A stretch of 7,203 nt of DNA from positions 1 to 7,203 of the forward strand of contig FR893296.1 of the NCBI GenBank assembly GCA_000436035.1. The letters are read 5' to 3'. The stretch's first letter is position 1. The number at the start of each line of letters is the position of its first letter. Shown here one piece after another: positions 1 to 5,087 of this stretch. The notes below the pieces were generated by a model. The model did no database searches, had not been told where the DNA came from, and saw only the letters and a list, made by a program, of their open reading frames with translations. The DNA is from Prevotella sp. CAG:732. Lineage in GTDB: Bacteria > Bacteroidota > Bacteroidia > Bacteroidales > Bacteroidaceae. The translations under genes were made by a program, and so were the position numbers.

Positions 1-22
1 TCGACCTATCGGAAAACGGCTG

Positions 23-53
23 CAAAGATACAACATTATTTTGATTCCACAAA
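23..53 (-). promoter_or_regulatory. Bacteroidota-type promoter firing out of the left edge
   Basis: Read on the minus strand, this is TTTG (complement of 50-53), a 19-nt spacer, then TATCTTTG (complement of 23-30). It matches the sigma-ABfr consensus TTTG-N19-21-TAnnTTTG in both elements. It begins 17 nt past the hpf stop codon and points away from hpf, so it drives something left of position 1. In many Bacteroidales genomes hpf is followed by a tRNA cluster and tuf-secE-nusG. That makes a tRNA/tuf operon a reasonable guess for the target, but none of it is visible here. Confidence 0.7.
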
Positions 54-70
54 ATTTTTTCGATATTTTT

Positions 71-370
71 TTATCGATTGCGCAATTTTTCTTTGTATTT
101 GGTCAATTGAACCTTCATTGAATCGACTGTTTGGTCAACTCCCTCCTCAAATGTGTCGCATGTTTTCTCGACGAAAAGCTGCGTGCCAGGGACTGTTACT
201 TCCAGTTTGACTTCCTTATTCAAGGCGGTGGCAGGTTTTACGACCTTCAATAGCACCTCTACTTTCTGTATATCTTCGTAAGTTTTTTCTAACTTGGCGA
301 CTTTCTTCTCGATAAACGCCTGTAACTTCTCGGTAGCATCGAAATGAATCGACTGAATCTTAATTTCCAT
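71..370 (-). CDS. hpf: Short ribosome hibernation promoting factor (HPF/RaiA/YfiA family)
   Basis: A 99-residue cytoplasmic protein predicted to bind the 30S subunit near the decoding centre and silence ribosomes in slow growth or stress. The residue pattern fits the family's beta-alpha-beta-beta-beta-alpha fold. It has an N-terminal strand (about 2-8), a Lys/Glu-rich helix starting DATEKLQAFIEKK (11-23), three strands (about 36-44, 52-60, 63-68) and a C-terminal helix (about 73-97) with a basic end. It is the short form, without the extra C-terminal dimerisation domain of long HPF. I chose the Met at 370 because GGAGGT lies 5 nt upstream of it. The upstream in-frame Met at 415 would overlap the recombinase and add 15 unconserved-looking residues. 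The gene begins 22 nt after the recombinase stop, so it is almost certainly in the rpsU operon. I see no clear intrinsic terminator after its stop, only a 5-bp AT-rich stem at 61-76 followed by an A run. Confidence 0.93.
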   Translation of the reverse strand: MEIKIQSIHFDATEKLQAFIEKKVAKLEKTYEDIQKVEVLLKVVKPATALNKEVKLEVTVPGTQLFVEKTCDTFEEGVDQTVDSMKVQLTKYKEKLRNR

Positions 371-380
371 AGTGACCTCC
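371..380 (-). promoter_or_regulatory. Strong Shine-Dalgarno site of hpf
   Basis: On the minus strand, GGAGGTCACT directly precedes the ATG at 368-370. GGAGGT is a 6-nt perfect complement to the usual 16S 3' end (ACCUCC), with 5 nt (TCACT) between GGAGG and the start codon. It decides the start of hpf. It is unusual for this phylum and for this window: rpsU, the recombinase, pepP, mdh and the DUF3737 gene have no recognisable Shine-Dalgarno, and patB has only a weak purine stretch. Confidence 0.85.
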
Positions 381-392
381 AATTTTAAAAGG

Positions 393-1289
393 TTATGCCC
401 TAGGATGGGCTTCATTATAAACTCGTTTCAACTGCTCAAAGGTTGTATGCGTATAGATCTCCGTGGTGGAGAGCCTGGCATGCCCAAGCAGTTTTTTCAA
501 ACTTTCTATTCCTGCATCATGATTCAACATCGCAGTAGCGAATGTATGCCTCAACACATGCGGGCTTTTCTTTTTCAACGAGCAAACTCTAGACAATCCC
601 TCTTTAACGATTCTCCGAACTAGGTATTGCGAAACTCGCCTTCCATTTTTCGAGAGAAACAAGGCAGGCGACGACGCCGTCACCTCCACATTGCGCAACC
701 TTATATAATTGCGAAGGGTATCTTCTAGTTCTGTGCCAAAGGGAATGACACGTTGCTTATCTCCTTTACCCGTCACTTTCACCTCACGAGCGACCAAATC
801 CAAAGATTTTTCGTCGAGATTCAAAAGTTCCGATACACGCATCCCCGTCTCATAGAACGTCATGATAATAGAACGTGCCAACACGCTATCATAATCATCG
901 CCCCACTTTTGCCCATCAAGAAGTTCGTCAATCTCATTCTCTTTCAAGAACTGAGGCAAGACCTTATCCTTTTTGGGCGGGAGAATGCCATGGGCAGGAT
1001 CAGAGTCAACCAGATGTCTTGTCAGCGCATAACGATAAAAACTTCTAACAGCACTCAACCTTCTGCAGACCGAAGATGCTTTATTGCCTTTATCCATCAT
1101 CTGCTCCATCCAGTCACGGATGACATCAGAGTCAACAGTTTCCCATGTGAGCGTTTCTGAAAGACCTTTGAAGAATGACTCAAAAAGACTGAGGTCTTCA
1201 TTGTAGTCATCAATCGTGGCTTGCGAGCGATTTAACTCGTTCTTCAGATAGCCCAAGAAACTTACCCTACTTAGCATAACGCTGCTCAT
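393..1289 (-). CDS. xerC: Xer-type tyrosine recombinase
   Basis: A 298-residue site-specific recombinase, about the length of XerC/XerD. An N-terminal SAM-like core-binding domain (about 8-93) precedes the catalytic domain (about 110-295). All catalytic residues of the family are visible: Arg151 in TGMRVSELLNL, Lys175 in the TGKGDKQR beta-hairpin, His244 and Arg247 in HVLRHTFAT, His270 in LLGHARLSTT, and nucleophile Tyr279 in EIYTHT. XerC/D enzymes resolve chromosome dimers at dif. Its fixed place between rpsU and hpf suggests a housekeeping chromosomal recombinase rather than a mobile integrase, and no attachment-site repeats flank it. Whether it is the XerC or the XerD partner cannot be told from one sequence, so the symbol is provisional. 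Met5 is an alternative start. No Shine-Dalgarno precedes either start. It lies 120 nt downstream of rpsU in the same direction. Confidence 0.9.
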   Translation of the reverse strand: MSSVMLSRVSFLGYLKNELNRSQATIDDYNEDLSLFESFFKGLSETLTWETVDSDVIRDWMEQMMDKGNKASSVCRRLSAVRSFYRYALTRHLVDSDPAHGILPPKKDKVLPQFLKENEIDELLDGQKWGDDYDSVLARSIIMTFYETGMRVSELLNLDEKSLDLVAREVKVTGKGDKQRVIPFGTELEDTLRNYIRLRNVEVTASSPALFLSKNGRRVSQYLVRRIVKEGLSRVCSLKKKSPHVLRHTFATAMLNHDAGIESLKKLLGHARLSTTEIYTHTTFEQLKRVYNEAHPRA

Positions 1290-1339
1290 TTACTATTTCG
1301 GCAACGAATTTACGGAAATTATTTCTTTCTACCAAATTT

Positions 1340-1399
1340 TTTGAGGATTTTTTACCTTTTATTGTCACTTTGAGGATTTACGAGCGCAAATCCTCAAAG
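1340..1399 (-). repeat. Three-copy 11-nt element forming alternative hairpins between rpsU and the recombinase
   Basis: On the plus strand, TTTGAGGATTT occurs at 1340-1350 and 1369-1379, and its exact inverse AAATCCTCAAA at 1388-1398. The inner pair forms a perfect 12-bp stem (1368-1379 with 1388-1399) around an 8-nt loop. The outer copy (1340-1350) could compete for the same partner. In the leftward mRNA the first element lies about 11 nt after the rpsU stop codon. No U-run follows the stem, so it is not a classical terminator. It may be an attenuator, a processing site or an mRNA stabiliser; that role is inference. A further 7-bp complementarity links its loop region (1384-1390) to the end of rpsU (1420-1426). 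Confidence 0.7.
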
Positions 1400-1409
1400 A
1401 AAGGCGAGA

Positions 1410-1601
1410 TTATTCCTCGTTTGCGCGCAACTGCTGTACGTAGATGGCGTGTTCCATCTTGAGACGCTTCAAAACAGATGGTTTGTCATACTGCTGACGA
1501 GCACGAAGCTCCTTAACAACACCTGTCTTTTCAAACTTTCTCTTAAACTTCTTGAGAGCTCTCTCGATGTTCTCACCGTCCTTAACTGGTACAATAATCA
1601 T
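1410..1601 (-). CDS. rpsU: Small ribosomal subunit protein bS21
   Basis: A 63-residue, strongly basic protein of the 30S platform. The start MIIVPVKDGENIERALKKFK and the later basic stretch ending VLKRLKMEHAIY are recognisably bS21. The length suits Bacteroidota forms. bS21 sits near the 3' end of 16S rRNA. In Flavobacterium it has been implicated in hiding the anti-Shine-Dalgarno sequence, which helps explain why this phylum rarely uses Shine-Dalgarno sites. The gene has an A-rich leader (AAAACAAAAACAAA before the ATG) with no Shine-Dalgarno, and a promoter about 80 nt upstream. It is the first gene of a leftward operon with the recombinase and hpf. Confidence 0.96.
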   Translation of the reverse strand: MIIVPVKDGENIERALKKFKRKFEKTGVVKELRARQQYDKPSVLKRLKMEHAIYVQQLRANEE

Positions 1602-1678
1602 TTTGTTTTTGTTTTAATTTATTATGTTAAACTTAAAATTTCGAAGCGAAAAGGGCATGTCGCCACAATTTGCGGGTG

Positions 1679-1710
1679 CAAAATTACATCTTATTTGTCA
1701 AATAACCAAG
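1679..1710 (-). promoter_or_regulatory. Probable rpsU operon promoter
   Basis: On the minus strand there is TAATTTTG (complement of 1679-1686), a perfect TAnnTTTG -7 element. A 20-nt spacer precedes it, then CTTG (complement of 1707-1710), a 3-of-4 match to TTTG at -33. Transcription would start near 1672 and give a leader of about 70 nt before the rpsU start codon. Confidence 0.65.
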
Positions 1711-1740
1711 CTTTTAGCCGATTTTTTGCTCAAAAATGTT

Positions 1741-1791
1741 CATTTTGAGACTTTTTGAAGGCATTTAAGCAAGCGAAAAGACCCCAAAATG
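1741..1791 (-). terminator. Possible weak terminator of pepP
   Basis: Just past the pepP stop codon (complement of 1792-1794), CATTTTG at 1741-1747 is complementary to CAAAATG at 1785-1791. An inner pair CTTTT (1751-1755) and AAAAG (1776-1780) continues the stem. The first segment could instead pair with CTCAAAAATG at 1729-1738. There is no clear U-run on the minus strand, so this is only a candidate. Confidence 0.3.
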
Positions 1792-3594
1792 CTACTTTAC
1801 CAACGGCTTTGTTGCCTCGGCAAGCCAACCCACCTCCTCATCTTCCAAATAAGGAGACAACTTTTCGAATACTTCACGATGATAGGCGTTCAACCACTCC
1901 ACCTCTTCAAGCAAGAGCATATCCACATCTATCGGTGCTGTATCGATGGGACAAAGAGTCAAGGACTCCATTTGCAGGAACTTACCAAAAGTTGTCTCGA
2001 CAAAGTCCTTTATTAATAAGGTATTCTCGATTCGAACGCCAAATTTTCCTTTCAAATACAGACCTGGTTCGTCAGTCACCGTCATTCCAGCTCGTAGAGG
2101 AGTCGGCTTCCACTCCATTCTGATTTGGTGAGGACCCTCGTGCACATTCAGATAGGAGCCTACGCCATGACCTGTTCCATGCAAGAAGTTATAGCCCTCG
2201 CGCCACATGCACTCTCTACTCAGCGCATCTATCTGCGTACCAGAAGCTCCATCAGGGAACTTGGCTAGTTCCAATTGGATATGTCCTTTCAACACGAGCG
2301 TATAAACATGCTTCATTTCCTCAGTAACCGGACCGAGTGCTATGGTTCTTGTAATATCAGTGGTTCCGTCTTGATATTGGGCACCGGAATCAATGAGGAT
2401 CAATCCTTCAGGCAAAAGAGGAGCATCTGTCTCTGGCGTTGCCTCGTAATGTACGATAGCGCCATGAGCTTGATAACCAGCAATCGTATCGAAAGATATA
2501 TCACGGAACAAGTTTTGCTCAGCACGCAATGAAGTCAACTTCTTGTCAATGGACATTTCCGTCTGTCCACCCGCCTCTACAGCAGGCTTGAGCCATTTGA
2601 GGAACTTCACCATTGCCACTCCATCACGAAGCATTGCCCGATGATAGCCTTCTATCTCGGTGGCATTCTTCACCGCCTTCATCACTGGGATGGGCGATTT
2701 GGCAGCTATGATTTCCTGGCACTTCACACTCTTCCAAAGACAAAAACTTGTCTCATCGCCATCAAGCAAGATATTGTAATCAGCATAAGACTCCAAACCT
2801 TCTTCTACCTGATTGTAGTCAAATAGAGAGATACCATGCTCATCGAGATAAGCCTTCACTTCTGACGAAATTTTCTTCAGATTTACAAACAACGACACTT
2901 GGTCTGAAGAAATTAACAAATAGCTGACAAAGACTGGATTGCAATGTACGTCTGTTCCACGAAGGTTGAGGGTCCAAGCGATGTCGTCCAAAGCAGACAC
3001 CAAGATGCCATCAGCATGATGTTCACGCAAAGCCTTGCGGATACGTTGGATTTTATCGTCCACAGTCTCGCCTGCGAAATTAAGAGATTGAATCTCCACA
3101 GGATTCTCCGGGATAGCAGGGCGATTCATCCAAATTTGTTCCAAGGGATCGAAGTTAGTGCGCACAGTGATTCCCCCAGCCTTTCGCAAGTCAGAAATCA
3201 AAGCCATCGTGTCATTGTATGAATTGACCATACCATCCAATCCCACCTCACGACACTCATCTTCATTTTGCGACAATTCGCTCGCTATCCAATCAGAAAT
3301 CGTAGGCGTACCTTCCACTTTCAACTTCATCAACTGGAACTCAGTGCCTCTCAGTTGCTCTTCTGCAGCAATAAAATAGCGAGAGTCGGTCCACAGGGCA
3401 GCCGAATACATGGTGACAACAGCCGTACCTGCCGAACCATTGAAACCTGAAATCCACGCTCTGCCCTGCCAATGGTCAGCCACATATTCACTCTGATGAG
3501 CATCCGTACTAGGGAATATGAACGCAGAGAGGTGCTCACGGCGCATCACCTCTCGCAGTTTTTCCAATCTTTGATTTATTTCATTCATGTCCAT
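1792..3594 (-). CDS. pepP: Xaa-Pro aminopeptidase (aminopeptidase P, peptidase family M24B)
   Basis: A 600-residue cytosolic metallopeptidase that removes an N-terminal residue preceding proline. The length and layout match the three-domain eukaryotic-like APP1 type rather than the roughly 440-residue E. coli PepP. There are two creatinase-like N-terminal domains (about 5-150 and 160-300) and a C-terminal pita-bread catalytic domain (about 310-540), followed by a short tail. The five expected dimetal ligands are present: Asp402 and Asp413 (spaced 11, in IDSGAQYQDGTTDITR), His476 in HGTGHGVGS, Glu509 in TDEPGLY and Glu523 in RIENTLL. Catalytic-site histidines appear at 382 (VHYEATPE) and 485 (NVHEGP). 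No signal peptide is seen. Met1 and Met3 are both possible starts, and neither has a Shine-Dalgarno. The gene is transcribed alone, divergent from mdh, from the promoter at 3705-3736. It ends in TAG. Confidence 0.94.
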   Translation of the reverse strand: MDMNEINQRLEKLREVMRREHLSAFIFPSTDAHQSEYVADHWQGRAWISGFNGSAGTAVVTMYSAALWTDSRYFIAAEEQLRGTEFQLMKLKVEGTPTISDWIASELSQNEDECREVGLDGMVNSYNDTMALISDLRKAGGITVRTNFDPLEQIWMNRPAIPENPVEIQSLNFAGETVDDKIQRIRKALREHHADGILVSALDDIAWTLNLRGTDVHCNPVFVSYLLISSDQVSLFVNLKKISSEVKAYLDEHGISLFDYNQVEEGLESYADYNILLDGDETSFCLWKSVKCQEIIAAKSPIPVMKAVKNATEIEGYHRAMLRDGVAMVKFLKWLKPAVEAGGQTEMSIDKKLTSLRAEQNLFRDISFDTIAGYQAHGAIVHYEATPETDAPLLPEGLILIDSGAQYQDGTTDITRTIALGPVTEEMKHVYTLVLKGHIQLELAKFPDGASGTQIDALSRECMWREGYNFLHGTGHGVGSYLNVHEGPHQIRMEWKPTPLRAGMTVTDEPGLYLKGKFGVRIENTLLIKDFVETTFGKFLQMESLTLCPIDTAPIDVDMLLLEEVEWLNAYHREVFEKLSPYLEDEEVGWLAEATKPLVK

Positions 3595-3640
3595 AAGGGT
3601 TTATATACATTATTAATATATATAGGGAGATTCCAAGAGA

Positions 3641-3667
3641 GCCTATACTGCGTTTTACCGTATAAGC
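3641..3667 (-). other. Small hairpin in the pepP 5' leader
   Basis: TATAC (3644-3648) pairs with GTATA (3660-3664). After one mismatch, GC at 3641-3642 pairs with GC at 3666-3667. It falls within the roughly 100-nt pepP leader predicted from the upstream promoter. Stability is low and no function can be assigned. Confidence 0.3.
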
Positions 3668-3704
3668 TCGATGACAGAAGCCCCTATTTGCTAATTAGAG
3701 ATTA

Positions 3705-3736
3705 CAAAGATAATAATTTTAAGAATTAACAACAAA
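3705..3736 (-). promoter_or_regulatory. pepP promoter
   Basis: On the minus strand there is TTTG (complement of 3733-3736), a 20-nt spacer, then TATCTTTG (complement of 3705-3712). Both elements match the Bacteroidota consensus perfectly. The start of transcription would be near 3698, giving a leader of about 100 nt. It lies back to back with the mdh promoter in the 324-bp divergent intergenic region. Confidence 0.75.
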
Positions 3737-3776
3737 TTTAAGTGCAAATAAATGCACGATTTACACTTCTTTTTAG

Positions 3777-3784
3777 TAATTTTG
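3777..3784 (+). promoter_or_regulatory. Probable mdh promoter (-7 element)
   Basis: TAATTTTG is a perfect TAnnTTTG -7 box. At the expected -33 distance (3753-3756) there is only TGCA, a poor match, so the upstream element is weak. Transcription would begin near 3791 and leave a leader of about 130 nt before mdh, long for a housekeeping gene. Confidence 0.6.
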
Positions 3785-3800
3785 CGGTCGGAAAAAGAAA

Positions 3801-3907
3801 ATGGCAGCTATTTAAGCTTTCTAAAGATTCCGATTCCACTCCTCCATCTTGCATCGCATGAAGCGAGAAAAGAGGCAGATATGAAATTTACAAACACTTT
3901 AAAATAA
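3801..3907 (+). other. mdh leader with very short reading frames and a small hairpin
   Basis: Three tiny ATG frames lie in the predicted mdh leader. They are MAAI (3801-3815), MKREKRQI (3858-3884) and MKFTNTLK (3881-3907). The last two overlap as ATGA, and the last ends 11 nt before the mdh ATG. MKFTNTLK has AGAGG (3871-3875) 5 nt upstream, a plausible Shine-Dalgarno, whereas mdh itself has none. A small stem TCGC-ATGAA-GCGA (3854-3866) sits just upstream, and CCTC (3841-3844) can pair with the GAGG. GATTCC is repeated in tandem at 3826-3837. Frames this short are expected by chance, so translation is unproven. Confidence 0.3.
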
Positions 3908-3918
3908 AAATTGTAGTT

Positions 3919-4911
3919 ATGGAATTTTTAACTAATGACAAGCTTTTGATCGTCGGTGCCGGCGGTATGATTGGTTCTAACATGGTACAGAGCGCTTTGA
4001 TGCTCGGCCTTACTCCAAACATTTGTCTTTACGATATCTATGAGCCAGGTGTTCATGGTGTATTCGATGAAATCCAGCAGTGCGCATTCCCAGGCGTAAA
4101 CGTAACTTATACTGTTAATCCTGAGGAGGCTTTCACTGGTGCTAAGTATATTATCTCTTCTGGTGGTGCTCCTCGTAAGGAGGGTATGACTCGTGAGGAC
4201 CTCTTGAAGGGTAACTGCAAAATTGCCGCTGAGTTCGGTGACAACATCAAGAAGTACTGCCCTGAGGTCGAGCACGTAGTTGTTATCTTCAACCCAGCTG
4301 ACGTTACTGCATTGACAGCTCTTATCCACTCTGGCTTGAAGCCAAATCAGTTGACATCACTCGCTGCCCTCGACTCTACTCGTTTGCAGCAGGCTTTGGC
4401 TCTTGAGTTCGGTGTACAGCAGGATAAGGTTACTGGCGCTCACACTTACGGTGGTCACGGCGAGCAGATGGCTGTATTCGCTTCTCAGGTTAAGATCGAT
4501 GGCAAGCCATTGTCTGAGATGGGTCTTTCTGACGAGCGTTGGGAGGAGATCAAGCACCACACAGTACAGGGTGGTTCTAACATCATCAAGCTCCGTGGTC
4601 GTAGCTCATTCCAGAGCCCAGCTTACAACGCAGTTAAGATGATCGAGGCTGCTATGGGCGGTGAGAAGTTCACATTGCCAGCAGGTTGCTTCGTTAAGTG
4701 CGACAAGTGCGGCTTCAAGAACGTAATGATGGCTATGCCTACTACTATCGACAAGACTGGTGTTCACTTCACAGAGCCTCAGGGTACTGAGGAGGAGATG
4801 GCATCTCTCGCTAAGTCTTACGAGCACCTCTGCAAGATGCGTGACGAGATCGTTGAGCTCGGCATCGTTCCTGCAGTAGATGAGTGGACAAAGATGAACC
4901 CAAACTTGTAA
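3919..4911 (+). CDS. mdh: NAD-dependent malate dehydrogenase (LDH/MDH superfamily)
   Basis: A 330-residue cytosolic enzyme that interconverts malate and oxaloacetate with NAD(H). In anaerobic Bacteroidales it serves the reductive branch from oxaloacetate towards succinate and propionate. Visible features are the Rossmann glycine motif GAGGMIG (13-19), Asp39 at the end of the second strand (favouring NAD), Arg86 and Arg92 in PRKEGMTRED (substrate binding, with Arg at the position that is Gln in lactate dehydrogenases), Asn125, Asp152 and Arg155 in LDSTRL, and catalytic His180 in YGGHGEQ. An unusual Cys257-Cys261-Cys264 cluster lies in the C-terminal domain. All seven arginines are CGT, a sign of strong expression that sets it apart from patB. 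No Shine-Dalgarno precedes the ATG. It is monocistronic, with its own promoter and a strong terminator. Confidence 0.95.
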   Translation: MEFLTNDKLLIVGAGGMIGSNMVQSALMLGLTPNICLYDIYEPGVHGVFDEIQQCAFPGVNVTYTVNPEEAFTGAKYIISSGGAPRKEGMTREDLLKGNCKIAAEFGDNIKKYCPEVEHVVVIFNPADVTALTALIHSGLKPNQLTSLAALDSTRLQQALALEFGVQQDKVTGAHTYGGHGEQMAVFASQVKIDGKPLSEMGLSDERWEEIKHHTVQGGSNIIKLRGRSSFQSPAYNAVKMIEAAMGGEKFTLPAGCFVKCDKCGFKNVMMAMPTTIDKTGVHFTEPQGTEEEMASLAKSYEHLCKMRDEIVELGIVPAVDEWTKMNPNL

Positions 4912-4945
4912 TTCTCTCGTAGAAGAACAATTTGAAATGAAATAG

Positions 4946-4983
4946 AAAGGCTGTTCTGTGATTTTCACGAACAGCCTTTTTTG
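4946..4983 (+). terminator. Intrinsic terminator of mdh
   Basis: An 11-bp perfect stem, AAAGGCTGTTC (4946-4956) with GAACAGCCTTT (4969-4979), is capped by GTGA-TTT-TCAC (4958-4968) across a single unpaired T. The descending arm runs into six Ts (4977-4982). It starts 34 nt after the mdh stop and shields the following gene from read-through. Confidence 0.93.
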
Positions 4984-5045
4984 ATTTCAGTAATTAAGAT
5001 ACATCTTTCTGTAAACTAGATTATCCATCTTTGGCATTATTTTTG

Positions 5046-5053
5046 TAACTTTG
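5046..5053 (+). promoter_or_regulatory. Probable promoter of the DUF3737-patB unit (-7 element)
   Basis: TAACTTTG matches TAnnTTTG exactly and lies 34 nt before the ATG, giving a leader of roughly 28 nt. No TTTG occurs at the correct -33 distance; the one at 5030-5033 is too close. The preceding mdh terminator supports an independent start here. Confidence 0.65.
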
Positions 5054-5087
5054 CAAACGAAATCAAACAATTAGACAATTAATAGAA

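Noticed and set aside
371..415. Upstream in-frame start that would extend hpf to 114 residues
   Set aside because: It overlaps the end of the recombinase gene, lacks a Shine-Dalgarno, and the added residues precede the normal HPF N-terminus. The downstream Met has GGAGGT at ideal spacing.
753..1160. 135-codon open frame on the plus strand opposite the recombinase
   Set aside because: It lies wholly antisense to a gene with complete catalytic motifs, and its translation has no recognisable domain.
393..1289. The recombinase as a mobile-element integrase
   Set aside because: No flanking direct repeats, attachment site, tRNA or phage/ICE genes are visible, and it is embedded between rpsU and hpf in one operon.
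1620..1760. Riboswitch or small RNA in the rpsU-pepP spacer
   Set aside because: Only the rpsU promoter and weak AT-rich inverted repeats are visible; nothing resembles a known aptamer.
3928..4329. 133-codon antisense open frame within mdh
   Set aside because: It mirrors the strongly biased codons of mdh; the composition is not protein-like and there is no start signal.
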